64,000 nucleotides of DNA from Micromonospora sp. CB01531 (GTDB lineage: Bacteria > Actinomycetota > Actinomycetes > Mycobacteriales > Micromonosporaceae): NCBI RefSeq assembly GCF_001905095.1, contig NZ_LWLS01000056.1:108307-172306 (forward strand). The letters are read 5' to 3'. The notes under the pieces were generated by a model. That model made no database searches. It saw only the letters and a program-made list of their open reading frames with translations, and was not told the origin of the DNA. How positions within the stretch are numbered: position 1 is the stretch's first letter; each line of letters begins with the position of its first letter. Positions 1-7,657 of this stretch are shown one piece after another. Both the position numbers and the translations under genes were made by a program.

Positions 1-74
1 GCCCCTGTGGACACAGCCGGTCGCCCGCTGGTCGCCCCAGAGGGCGCCTCCGTCGCGAGGATCCGACCATTCAC

Positions 75-89
75 CGCAATGACATTGCG
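75..89. promoter_or_regulatory. perfect 7-1-7 palindrome upstream of the esterase
   Basis: CGCAATG-A-CATTGCG is a perfect inverted repeat ending 78 nt before the esterase start. The symmetry and position suit a repressor operator of LacI or GntR type. No cognate regulator lies beside it, so the binding protein is unknown. Confidence 0.4.
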
Positions 90-167
90 ATGCGTAAATG
101 TCCGCTGCTAGTCATGGGGCACGTCGTTCCGGCGGCGCGAACTACGACCTTGCTGGAGGTACGAGTC

Positions 168-2318
168 ATGCCCCGTCCACACCTCTCCCCCGGGCTCCGC
201 GATGCGGCGCCACGACTGCGCGGCGTCGCCCTCGCTGCGGCCGGCCTACTGCTGCTGTCCTCGATCGCGGTGGTGTCCGGGCCGGCGGCCGCCGCCAGTC
301 CAACGCACGCTGTCGACCGGGCGGTCGACGACACGGCCTGCGCCGCGAACGTCGACGGCACGGCCGATTTCACCCCGGTCCTCTCGATCGACCTGCCGAC
401 CCGGGCGAGTTGGCTCAACCAGACCCCGCCGTACACCTTCGACCGCACCGACACGGTGGCCGCCGGCTTCGACCGGGTCGGCTACTGCCTCGAGCTGGAC
501 GGCCCGGCGGGCCCGCAGTGGGCCTGGACGGCCATGGAGCCCTTCACCGCGGACGCGCACCGCCTCGGCCTGCCGACCCGCACCGGGGAGATCACCCGCC
601 AGCGGGTGAACGACCTGGACGTGGCCTCCAACGTTCCCGGCGTCACCACGGGCGCCGGCCTGGCCGGCTATCTGGAGATGTGGCCCAACACCTACAGCAC
701 GGGCTCGTCCCGGCAGATCTCCGGTGCCTCGTCCACCAGCTACGACGCCGACGACACCGTCAACGCCTCCGGCGGGTACGGGTCGTTCCAGGTGCACCAG
801 GTCGGCGCCCGCCGCCCCGCGCTGGATGCGCCGCGCACCGTACTGGCGGTCAACACCTTCACGTCCACCGGCGCGGCGCTCTCGCTCGGCATCGGCTCCG
901 CGCCAACCGGTCACCCGGACTGGACGTTCGCCGGGAACGCCGGCACGTTCACCCAACGGCGGCTGACCGTCTACGCCCGTTCCTCCGTGCTGACCCTGGA
1001 TCAGCACCCGCAGGACCGCCAGTTGTATTCCCGGGACGCCACGAACGGCGCCACCGTGCCGGTGTCCGGAGCAGTCACCGACCCTCGGGTCAAGGCGGTT
1101 CAGCTCACAATCACCAGCGGCGACGACGAGTGGACCTACACGGCCCCGGTCACCGACCGGCGCGAGTTCTCGTTCCGCCCCCGCATCGACGCCACCTTGC
1201 GCGACTACCGGTTCGCGCTGCGCGCGCTGGGCGCCCAGGTAACCCGCCGGGTGGCCGTATGGGAGGGCATCCTGGCCGGCGACGTCTACGTCATCCAGGG
1301 CCAGTCCAACGCCGTGGCGGCGACCTACCAGGGCTCCTCCGCCGGCGAGGAGTCGCCGTTCATCCGCAGCTACGGATCTCCCACGGCCGATCCTGTCCTG
1401 TCGGCGGCGGACCGCCGCTGGAACTACGCCGGCAGCGAGGTCACCAACCAGCCCGGCTCGATCGGGCAGTGGGGCATCCGCATGGCCCGGCGCATCGTGG
1501 ACACTTATCAGGTCCCGGTGGCCATCCTCAACGGCGCCCACGGCGGCCAGCCGATCTCGTTCTTCCAGCGCAATGACGCGGACCCGGACGACATCCGCAC
1601 CAACTACGGCCGGCTGCGGCAACGCCTGGTGGGCGCCGGGGTGCTGGGCGACGTCCGCGGGCTGCTCTGGTATCAGGGCGAATCCGACAACGACCAAGCG
1701 GCCGTACACGTCACCGGCTTCACCGCGCTGCTCGACGACTGGCGAGCTGAGCTGGGAGCCGACATCGCCGAGGGGACCCGGTACTTCGTCTATCAGGTGC
1801 GCACCTCGCCATGCGGCAACAGCACCACCGGCGCACTGCGGGAGGCGCAGCGGCAGATGGGCGACACGCTCGGCGTGACCTTGCTGTCGACTAACGGCCT
1901 CTCGGGCCACGACGGCTGCCACTACGCCTGGGAGCAGGGCTACCGGGAGATGGGCGACCACACGTTCGCGGTGGTGGCGCGCGACCTCTACCACGGACCT
2001 GCTCAGGGGATCGCCCCGCCGAACCCGAGCACCGCGGCGTTCTCGAACCCCGGGCGCACGGAGATCACCATCCAGTTGCGCAGCGACGACCCGCTGACGG
2101 TCGAGCCGGGTGCGGCGGCGGACTTCCGGGTCAACGGGACCGCGGTCACCGTGACCGATGTCGAGTACGTCACCGGCGGCCAACTGAAGCTGACCCTCTC
2201 CGCGCCCGCCGACGGCGCGACGGGCGTGAGCTACCTCAGCCATCTGCGGGCCGGACCCTGGATCGTCAACGCGACCGGCAGCGGTCTGCTGACCTTCCAG
2301 AACCTGCCGATCACCTGA
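168..2318 (+). CDS. secreted sialate O-acetylesterase-like SGNH hydrolase
   Basis: The product is 716 aa. The ATG at 168 is chosen because GGAGGT lies 7 nt upstream; in-frame starts further 5' lack a ribosome site. Residues 1 to about 45 form a signal peptide with a long hydrophobic run ending in Ala-rich cleavage sequence. The centre carries the SASA/SGNH hallmarks: block I GQSNA (Ser nucleophile), then GAHGG, and LLWYQGESD. A Cys/His-rich catalytic C-terminal part of the domain includes SGHDGCHYAW. N-terminal and C-terminal beta-rich modules flank it. The family removes O-acetyl groups from sialic acids or other glycans outside the cell. The exact substrate cannot be read from the sequence. 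It stands alone, converging on the Vat-like gene through a shared hairpin. Confidence 0.85.
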   Translation: MPRPHLSPGLRDAAPRLRGVALAAAGLLLLSSIAVVSGPAAAASPTHAVDRAVDDTACAANVDGTADFTPVLSIDLPTRASWLNQTPPYTFDRTDTVAAGFDRVGYCLELDGPAGPQWAWTAMEPFTADAHRLGLPTRTGEITRQRVNDLDVASNVPGVTTGAGLAGYLEMWPNTYSTGSSRQISGASSTSYDADDTVNASGGYGSFQVHQVGARRPALDAPRTVLAVNTFTSTGAALSLGIGSAPTGHPDWTFAGNAGTFTQRRLTVYARSSVLTLDQHPQDRQLYSRDATNGATVPVSGAVTDPRVKAVQLTITSGDDEWTYTAPVTDRREFSFRPRIDATLRDYRFALRALGAQVTRRVAVWEGILAGDVYVIQGQSNAVAATYQGSSAGEESPFIRSYGSPTADPVLSAADRRWNYAGSEVTNQPGSIGQWGIRMARRIVDTYQVPVAILNGAHGGQPISFFQRNDADPDDIRTNYGRLRQRLVGAGVLGDVRGLLWYQGESDNDQAAVHVTGFTALLDDWRAELGADIAEGTRYFVYQVRTSPCGNSTTGALREAQRQMGDTLGVTLLSTNGLSGHDGCHYAWEQGYREMGDHTFAVVARDLYHGPAQGIAPPNPSTAAFSNPGRTEITIQLRSDDPLTVEPGAAADFRVNGTAVTVTDVEYVTGGQLKLTLSAPADGATGVSYLSHLRAGPWIVNATGSGLLTFQNLPIT

Positions 2319-2327
2319 CCGGCCCAC

Positions 2328-2371
2328 AGGCAGGCGGGACGTGGTGGCCGGCGACCGCGTCCCGCCTGCCT
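2328..2371. terminator. bidirectional hairpin terminator
   Basis: A perfect 13-bp stem (AGGCAGGCGGGAC at 2328-2340, complement at 2359-2371) with an 18-nt loop starts 10 nt after the esterase stop. It lies between two convergent genes, so it can serve both. There is no U-tract, as is usual in GC-rich actinobacteria. Confidence 0.8.
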
Positions 2372-2423
2372 ACCACGATGGAACCGTGGGCGCCGGCCGA
2401 GCTGACCTCCCCGGCGCGTGCCG

Positions 2424-3086
2424 CTACAGCTGTCCGGGGTTCGCGGCTTCCAGATCGTCGAGGCGGCCGGCCATGATCGTGCGGAGGTGCTTGGTGATGT
2501 GCTCGATCGGCCAGTCCCACCAGGCCAGGGCCAGGAGGCGGGCGACGTCATCCTCGGCATAGCGGCGACGGATGAGCCTGGCCGGGTTGCCGCCGACGAT
2601 GCCGTAGTCGGGCACGTCCTCCACCACCACCGAACCAGCGGCGATGATCGCTCCGTTGCCGATCCGGACGCCGGGCATCATCGTGGCGCGGTAGCCGAAC
2701 CACACATCGTTGCCCACCACGGTGTCACCCCGTCCGGGAAGGCCGGTGATCAGGTCGAAGTGCTCGGCCCAGGAACCGCCCATGACGGGGAAAGGGAAGG
2801 TCGACGGACCGTCCATCCGGTGGTTGGCGCCGTTCATGATGAACCGTACGCCCGTGCCCAGCGCGCAGAACTTCCCGATGACCAGCTTCTCCGGCCCGTA
2901 GTGATACAGCACGTTGCGGGTCTCGAAGGCGGTCGGGTCCTCCGGGTCGTCGTAGTAGGAGAACTCTCCGACCTCGATCAGCGGAGACCTCACCCACGGC
3001 TTCAGCAGCACCACACGCGGCTGCTCGGGGATCGGATGCACAACGCTCGGATCGGGAAGGGTGTCAGCCACGGTTCGCTTCCTCAT
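2424..3086 (-). CDS. Vat-type streptogramin A / xenobiotic O-acetyltransferase
   Basis: The 220-aa length matches the Vat/CatB hexapeptide acetyltransferases (about 210 aa). Diagnostic blocks of the Vat subfamily are present in order: VGEFSYYDD, NVLYHYGPEKL, IGKFCALG, IMNGANHRMDG (catalytic His), the loop GDTVVGNDVWFG, then hexapeptide repeats PGVRIGNGAIIAAGSVV and the closing GGNPARLI. These trimeric left-handed beta-helix enzymes use acetyl-CoA to acetylate a drug hydroxyl; in characterised Vat proteins this is virginiamycin M/dalfopristin. The gene follows tetR by 24 nt on the same strand and is probably co-transcribed with it. A chromosomal homologue could have another acceptor, so resistance is inferred. 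Confidence 0.85.
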   Translation of the reverse strand: MRKRTVADTLPDPSVVHPIPEQPRVVLLKPWVRSPLIEVGEFSYYDDPEDPTAFETRNVLYHYGPEKLVIGKFCALGTGVRFIMNGANHRMDGPSTFPFPVMGGSWAEHFDLITGLPGRGDTVVGNDVWFGYRATMMPGVRIGNGAIIAAGSVVVEDVPDYGIVGGNPARLIRRRYAEDDVARLLALAWWDWPIEHITKHLRTIMAGRLDDLEAANPGQL

Positions 3087-3110
3087 CGGCTACGGCCTCT
3101 TGCGGATCGG

Positions 3111-3725
3111 TCACAGGGGCTTGGCGAGCCGCGCGACGAGGCGTTTGAGCTCTTCGCCGTACCCGGCGAGAAACTCGGGAGAGTCGACGGGCAGACCGGT
3201 GAAGTCCTCGGCGAAGTGGGCCAGCAGAGTCGGCGCGAGCGCTGCCCCGAAGAGAGCCAGCTGCAGGTAGGCCGGATCGAGGTCCTGGGCGATCTCACCG
3301 GCGGCCTGACGTCGGCGCAGGTCGTCGACCATGGACCGGCGATACCGCTCCGCGCCCTCTTCGCGGTCGCCTTCCAGGGCCTGCCAGATCAGCAGCCGGA
3401 CCCAGTGCCGCTGTGCCGTTCCGGCCTGGAGGAACGCGGCGACCACCTCGTCCAGCGGAGCGTCCGGGCGGTTCAGCTCACCGCTCAACGCACGCCAGCG
3501 TTCGATGAGGGCGCGATACAGCCCTTCCTTGCCGTCGAAGTAGTACGAGATCAACTGCTGGTTGACGCCGGCCCGGCGGGCGATGGCGCTGACCCGCGCG
3601 CCGGCGTAGCCGTGCTCACCGAACTCCACCAGCGCGGCGTCGAGAATCCGCTCCCGGGTGCGCTCGGCATCCCGTTTCCGCTCCAGACCGGACGGGGAAC
3701 GACGAGGTCTCGACTCCTCAGGCAT
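3111..3725 (-). CDS. TetR-family transcriptional repressor
   Basis: The product is 204 aa from the ATG at 3725. That start is preferred because TAGGAT lies exactly 7 nt upstream (leaderless pattern) and the N-terminal arm then has normal TetR length. An upstream in-frame TTG at 3773 would run through the promoter. Residues about 20-65 form the HTH: RERILDAALVEFGEHGYAG, VSAIARRAGVNQQLISYYF, DGKEGLY. The C-terminal ligand domain is variable. It is divergent from the FAD monooxygenase and upstream of the Vat-like gene. It most likely represses both from the operator-like site between them, responding to a compound one of them handles. Confidence 0.88.
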   Translation of the reverse strand: MPEESRPRRSPSGLERKRDAERTRERILDAALVEFGEHGYAGARVSAIARRAGVNQQLISYYFDGKEGLYRALIERWRALSGELNRPDAPLDEVVAAFLQAGTAQRHWVRLLIWQALEGDREEGAERYRRSMVDDLRRRQAAGEIAQDLDPAYLQLALFGAALAPTLLAHFAEDFTGLPVDSPEFLAGYGEELKRLVARLAKPL

Positions 3726-3732
3726 GCTCCTG

Positions 3733-3783
3733 ATCCTATCAATCAAACAGGTGGTTGACAGAGTCATGCACAAGGGTGACTCT
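3733..3783. promoter_or_regulatory. divergent tetR / monooxygenase promoters with operator-like repeat
   Basis: Leftward, TAGGAT (3733-3738, read on the minus strand) is a -10 element 7 nt before the tetR ATG. Rightward, a perfect TTGACA (3755-3760) sits 17 bp from GACTCT (3778-3783), which ends 7 nt before the monooxygenase ATG. An imperfect palindrome at 3739-3758 (TCAA.CA...TG.TTGA, 6 of 10 positions paired) abuts the tetR -10 and overlaps the rightward -35. That placement would let one TetR dimer block both promoters. Confidence 0.55.
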
Positions 3784-3790
3784 GGGAGAC

Positions 3791-5062
3791 ATGACGAGCT
3801 TTTCGGTGATGATCATCGGCGGCGGGATCGGCGGACTGGCCCTGGCCCACGGGCTGCGGCGGGAAGGCATCGAGGTCAACGTCTACGAGCGCACCCTCGA
3901 ACGCACGGACTGGCTGCAGGGCTACCGGATCCACATCAACCCGGCCGGCGCGCACGCCCTGCACAACTGCCTTCCCCCGGACGCGTGGCTGTCGTTCCTG
4001 GCCACCGTCTCGACCGGGGACAGCGGCTTCGGCTTTCTCACCGACCAGTGCACGGAGCTGCTCGGGTTGACCGAGGCTGAGATCAACCCGTCCACCGACC
4101 CCACCAGCCGCCACTACGGCGTCAGCCGCATCCGGCTCCGCGAGATCCTGCTCGACCAGCTCGACGACGTCGTACACCGGGGCAGGAGCTTCCACCGCTA
4201 TGAGCTCGACGGCGACCGGGTCACCGCCCACTTCGCCGACGGCACCACCGCGACCGCCGATCTCCTGATCGGCGCGGACGGCGCCAATTCCCGCGTACGC
4301 GGCCAGCTCCTCCCGCACGCGCAGCGCCTTGACACCGGCGTGCTCGCGGTGGCCGGCAAGTATCCGTTGACCCCCGAACGGGCGTCCGACCTGCCGCCCG
4401 CCCTGCGGACCCGGGCCAACATCGTCGTCCCCCGCGGCCGCGGCTCGCTCTTCACCGCCGTCTGGCAGCACGATCGCATCGATCGGGCGGCCGCCGGGCG
4501 TTCCGGCACGCCGCCGCACGACGACACCGACTACGCGTTCTGGGGTTTCGCCGACGCTACCGACCGGTTCCCGCCGGACGTGGAGCAGCAGGACGGCGCA
4601 TCGCTGCAACAGGTCGTCACCGACCGGATCCGCGGCTGGTCGCCCGCGTTCCACCGGCTCATCGCCGAAAGCGACCCGGCCACCCTCCACGCGATCCGGG
4701 CGAAGAGCGCCACCCCGGTCACCCCCTGGCCGACCGGCCGCGTCACGCTGCTCGGCGACGCCATCCACAACATGACCCCGATGGCCGGCACCGGCGCGAA
4801 CACCGCGCTGCGCGACGCCGACCTGCTCCGACGCACGCTGATCGCCGCCCACGCCGGCGAGGTCCCACTCCCGGCCGCGATCTCCGGGTACGAGCGCGAG
4901 ATGCTGCGCTACGGCTTCGCTGCCGTGAAGCAGTCCCTGCGCAACGCCCAGAACGCCGCGAACTCGACCCCGCTCGGCCGGGCAGCCTTTCGCACGATCC
5001 TGCGTCTGACCGCGGCGATCCCCCCGATGCGCCGCCGCATGGCGGCCAGCCTGGGCCGCTGA
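3791..5062 (+). CDS. FAD-dependent monooxygenase, TetX/Rox-like
   Basis: The product is 423 aa from the ATG at 3791. It belongs to the class A (PHBH-fold) flavoprotein hydroxylases. The N-terminal Rossmann motif IIGGGIGGLALAHGL binds FAD, the mid-domain DG motif reads LLIGADGANSRVR, and the GD motif reads RVTLLGDAIHNMTPMAGTGA. Such enzymes hydroxylate aromatic or polyketide substrates with NAD(P)H and O2. Tet(X) and rifampicin monooxygenases are members, and size and layout fit them. Divergence from a TetR gene coupled to a Vat-type acetyltransferase suggests a xenobiotic-inactivation module. The substrate is not determinable from sequence alone. Confidence 0.85.
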   Translation: MTSFSVMIIGGGIGGLALAHGLRREGIEVNVYERTLERTDWLQGYRIHINPAGAHALHNCLPPDAWLSFLATVSTGDSGFGFLTDQCTELLGLTEAEINPSTDPTSRHYGVSRIRLREILLDQLDDVVHRGRSFHRYELDGDRVTAHFADGTTATADLLIGADGANSRVRGQLLPHAQRLDTGVLAVAGKYPLTPERASDLPPALRTRANIVVPRGRGSLFTAVWQHDRIDRAAAGRSGTPPHDDTDYAFWGFADATDRFPPDVEQQDGASLQQVVTDRIRGWSPAFHRLIAESDPATLHAIRAKSATPVTPWPTGRVTLLGDAIHNMTPMAGTGANTALRDADLLRRTLIAAHAGEVPLPAAISGYEREMLRYGFAAVKQSLRNAQNAANSTPLGRAAFRTILRLTAAIPPMRRRMAASLGR

Positions 5063-5285
5063 CCTCGTCGCGTTCCCACCAGCGGCGAATACCCGTGGTC
5101 GCATCGCAGCACGCGTCGCAATGTGGGCAGCCGACGGCCTCACCGCTCCATGTAATGCGGCCCGATGATGCATCGCCTGGTAGGAGTGGAGGGCCGCGGC
5201 GGACGCGTCTCTCCGCCCGGACGGCTCGTCGATCCCTTCCCCGACGAGTCGTCCGGGTCTCGGCGGCGACTTACGCGGAGGCAGC

Positions 5286-5552
5286 ATGGCGTCCCGATCG
5301 CACAATCCACCACCGAAGTGGCCGGTGCTGAACTCCCCCTCGGTGCCCAGAAGAGCGCGGGAAGGAAGCCTCCCGCGCCGCCCATCCATCGAGCCGCGCC
5401 GCGCCGATCGGCGGTGGGCCTACCTGCTGGTCGGCGGGTTCGCCCTGCTTATCGGCTGCTTCGCCGTGCTGGTCGTCACGGTCGGCGGCACGCCTGCTCA
5501 TACCGTGTCCACCACAGCGGTACATGGCGCCCCGCACAGATCGTCCGGCTGA
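5286..5552 (+). CDS. small single-pass membrane protein, unknown function
   Basis: This is an 88-aa ORF with a good ribosome site (CGGAGG, 4 nt before the ATG). The N-terminus is basic and Pro/Arg-rich. One transmembrane helix spans about residues 43-66 (WAYLLVGGFALLIGCFAVLV) and a short Ser/Thr/His tail follows. No family is recognised. It precedes the metal-sensor operon but lies 79 nt upstream of its promoter, so it is probably a separate transcript. Confidence 0.45.
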   Translation: MASRSHNPPPKWPVLNSPSVPRRAREGSLPRRPSIEPRRADRRWAYLLVGGFALLIGCFAVLVVTVGGTPAHTVSTTAVHGAPHRSSG

Positions 5553-5603
5553 CCCGCCACCCCGGGCGGCCCCGTGATCTGCGGCCGGTGACCCAACTAC
5601 TGA

Positions 5604-5623
5604 TACAGCATTGGCTGTACTAT
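5604..5623 (+). promoter_or_regulatory. cmtR operator and leaderless promoter
   Basis: TACAGC-ATTG-GCTGTA (5604-5619) is a perfect 6-4-6 inverted repeat, with GATA/TATC extending it outward. The -10 hexamer TACTAT (5618-5623) overlaps its right edge and lies 7 nt before the GTG start. A bound ArsR-type dimer would cover the promoter, so metal-released autorepression of the operon is the natural reading. Confidence 0.7.
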
Positions 5624-5630
5624 CGGTGGC

Positions 5631-5960
5631 GTGGAGACGCTGACCCACGGGCAGGTGCTGGCGCGGTTCGGCCACGCCCTGTCCGATCCGACCCGGGCAC
5701 GGCTGCTGCTGGCCCTGCGCGACGGCCCCGGCTACCCGGCCCAGCTCGCCGACCTGCTCGGCACGACCCGGCAGAATCTGTCCAACCATCTGGCCTGCCT
5801 GCGCGGCTGCGGCCTGGTCGTGGCCGCTCCCGAGGGCCGGCGTACCCGCTACGAGCTTGCCGACGTCCGGCTCGCCCACGCCCTCGACGACCTCCTTGGT
5901 CTGGTGCTCGCCGTGGATCCGGCCGCCTGCCCCGACGCCGACGCGAAGGGCTGCTGCTGA
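5631..5960 (+). CDS. cmtR: CmtR-like Cd(II)/Pb(II)-sensing ArsR repressor
   Basis: The product is 109 aa with a GTG start placed 7 nt after TACTAT. It aligns closely in layout with mycobacterial CmtR: ALSDPTRARLLLALRDGPGYPAQLADLL, then the recognition helix TRQNLSNHLACLRGCGLVV. The two helix cysteines of CmtR (CLRGC, Cys57/Cys61 in M. tuberculosis) are both conserved. The C-terminal ligand cysteine is matched by AACPD, and an extra GCC follows at the end. CmtR binds its operator as apo-protein and releases it on Cd/Pb binding. The gene overlaps the efflux gene by one base (TGATG), so the two are translationally coupled. Confidence 0.9.
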   Translation: METLTHGQVLARFGHALSDPTRARLLLALRDGPGYPAQLADLLGTTRQNLSNHLACLRGCGLVVAAPEGRRTRYELADVRLAHALDDLLGLVLAVDPAACPDADAKGCC

Positions 5961-6694
5961 TGACCCTGCCGATGATCCAGACCCCGGCCGGCCCCTCGCC
6001 GGCCCGGCGGGCGGTCCTGGCCCGCCGCGTGCGACTGCTCGTCGCCGCCACCATCACCTATAACGTGGTCGAGGCGGTCGTGGCGATCAGCGCCGGCACG
6101 ATCGCCTCCTCGACCGCGCTGATCGGCTTCGGCCTCGACTCGGTCATCGAGGTCTCCTCCGCTGCGGCAGTGGCCTGGCAGTTCGCCGGCCGCGACCCCG
6201 AGGCCCGGGAGAAGACCACGCTGCGCATCATCGCGGTGTCGTTCTTGGCCCTCGCCGCGTACGTCACCGTCGAGTCGGTCCGCGCCCTGCTCGGCGGCGC
6301 CGACGCCGACCACTCCCCCGTCGGCCTCGTGCTGGCCGCGCTGTCCCTGGCCGTCATGCCCGGCCTGTCGTACGCCCAGCGCCGCGCCGGCCGGGAACTC
6401 GGCTCCCGCACCGCGGTCGCCGACTCCAAACAGACCCTGCTGTGCACCTACCTGTCCGCGGTCCTGCTCGTCGGACTCGCCCTCAACAGCCTGCTCGGCT
6501 GGTCCTGGGCCGACCCGGTCGCCGCACTCGTCATCGCCGCCGTCGCCGTCAAGGAAGGCCGCGAGGCCTGGCGCGGGGACACCTGCTGCGCCGTCCCGGG
6601 GGCGGCCGCGTTCGCCGCTGCCGCGCCTGCCGAGGATGGCGATGCCTGCGGCTGCCGGCCCGGCTGCTCCTGCTGCTCCGGCGGCGACCGGTGA
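5960..6694 (+). CDS. cation diffusion facilitator-type metal efflux protein with Cys-rich tail
   Basis: The product is 244 aa and starts inside the cmtR stop codon (TGATG). It shows about six hydrophobic helices. TM2-like sequence STALIGFGLDSVIEVSSA carries the conserved D-S of CDF site A, and TM5/6 includes ADSKQTLLCTYLSAV and WADPVAALVI. The classic cytoplasmic dimerisation domain of about 80 residues is missing. In its place is a short tail rich in Cys (TCC, DACGCRPGCSCCSGG) that could bind thiophilic metal. With CmtR upstream, the likely role is proton-driven export of Cd, Pb or Zn. The assignment rests on helix pattern and context. Confidence 0.82.
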   Translation: MTLPMIQTPAGPSPARRAVLARRVRLLVAATITYNVVEAVVAISAGTIASSTALIGFGLDSVIEVSSAAAVAWQFAGRDPEAREKTTLRIIAVSFLALAAYVTVESVRALLGGADADHSPVGLVLAALSLAVMPGLSYAQRRAGRELGSRTAVADSKQTLLCTYLSAVLLVGLALNSLLGWSWADPVAALVIAAVAVKEGREAWRGDTCCAVPGAAAFAAAAPAEDGDACGCRPGCSCCSGGDR

Positions 6695-7035
6695 GGCGGC
6701 CGATGCCGGCGGCGGTCCGTGCCGCCCTCGACGCCGAACTGGCCACGGCCCGCACCGCCGCCGACCCCGCGGTCGCGTGGCGGGCGGCGGAACGGGCGCA
6801 CATCCTCTCCCAGCCCTGGCCCTGGCCGCACACGGTCGTGCACGCCGCCATGCTGCGCCGCGCGCTGCGCGAGCGCGACGTGGTCGAGGCGGTCGGTCAG
6901 GTCGTCCGGCTCGCCGTCGCCGGCCCAGGGTCCGCCACCGGCCGTTACCCGGAGGGCAACACGGGCCGCGCCCGGGTGCCGCTGACCCAGCCCATGCCGG
7001 TGCCCAACGACCTGGCCGCGCTGCTCGCCAGGTGA
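6691..7035 (+). CDS. DUF3703 family protein
   Basis: The product is 114 aa from the GTG at 6691, whose bases overlap the efflux stop (GTGA); an ATG at 6703 is an alternative. The DUF3703 signature is clear: AAERAHILSQPWPWPHTVVHAAML, then VVEAVGQVVRLAVAGPGS and RYPEGNTG followed by PMPVP. It is a soluble alpha-helical protein of unknown activity that commonly accompanies CDF efflux genes, as here. It is the third gene of the cmtR operon. Confidence 0.8.
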   Translation: MRRPMPAAVRAALDAELATARTAADPAVAWRAAERAHILSQPWPWPHTVVHAAMLRRALRERDVVEAVGQVVRLAVAGPGSATGRYPEGNTGRARVPLTQPMPVPNDLAALLAR

Positions 7036-7062
7036 GCACGCGATCGAGGGCGACTCGGTTGA

Positions 7063-7080
7063 TGTAGCGGCTGTTACACT
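7063..7080 (+). promoter_or_regulatory. chrB promoter with imperfect inverted repeat
   Basis: TACACT (7075-7080) lies 7 nt before the chrB GTG and is a plausible leaderless -10. It is overlapped by TGTAGCGG/CTGTTACA (7063-7078), an inverted repeat matching at 6 of 8 positions. ChrB proteins are reported to regulate chromate genes, so an autoregulatory site is possible but unproven. Confidence 0.4.
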
Positions 7081-7087
7081 CGCCGAC

Positions 7088-7657
7088 GTGGCGAGCGATT
7101 CTCCTGGCTGGCTGGTCGCCGTGATCCGGCTACCGGCCGGCCCGTCCCGGCACCGGGTAGCGGTCTGGCGAGAGCTGCGCCGGGTCGGCGCCGTCCCGGT
7201 CAGCGGCGGCGTCTGGGCAGCACCGGCGGCTCCCGTGTTCGCGACTGGCCTGGACCGCGTCGCCGAGTTGGTCCGCCGGGCGGACGGCCGGATGCTCATG
7301 CTCGACGCCACCCCGCACGACGATGACAGCCGGAGCAGCCTGTTCGACGAGTTCAACACCGCGCGCGCCGACGAGTGGACCGAGTTCACCTCCGAGTGCG
7401 ACAAGTACGAAGCCGAGATCGCCAAGGAGAGACGCATCGGCAAGCTCACCGTCGCCGAACTCGACGAGGAAGAGCAGAGCCTGGACCGGCTACGCCGCTG
7501 GTTCCGCGAACTCAAGGCCCGCGACATCTTCGGCGTCACCGAAGGCGTCCAGGCCGAAGACCGCCTCAAACGCTGCGCCGAGGCGCTCGACAGCTACGCC
7601 ACCGCCGTCTACCAAGCCGTGCACGCCCCGCTCGGACAGGAATCCCCCCATGCGTGA
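7088..7657 (+). CDS. chrB: ChrB-type chromate resistance protein
   Basis: The product is 189 aa with a GTG start and no Shine-Dalgarno. The ChrB N-terminal domain is recognisable: WLVAVIRLPAGPSRHRVAVWRELRRVGAV, then GVWAAP and a central acidic/basic helical segment (FTSECDKYEAEIAKERR, LDEEEQSLDRLRRWFRELKARD). ChrB proteins sense or mediate resistance to chromate, usually next to the ChrA transporter. No chrA is present in this window. The short form without the C-terminal extension is common in actinobacteria. It overlaps the downstream YkvA gene by 8 nt, so they are coupled. Confidence 0.8.
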   Translation: MASDSPGWLVAVIRLPAGPSRHRVAVWRELRRVGAVPVSGGVWAAPAAPVFATGLDRVAELVRRADGRMLMLDATPHDDDSRSSLFDEFNTARADEWTEFTSECDKYEAEIAKERRIGKLTVAELDEEEQSLDRLRRWFRELKARDIFGVTEGVQAEDRLKRCAEALDSYATAVYQAVHAPLGQESPHA

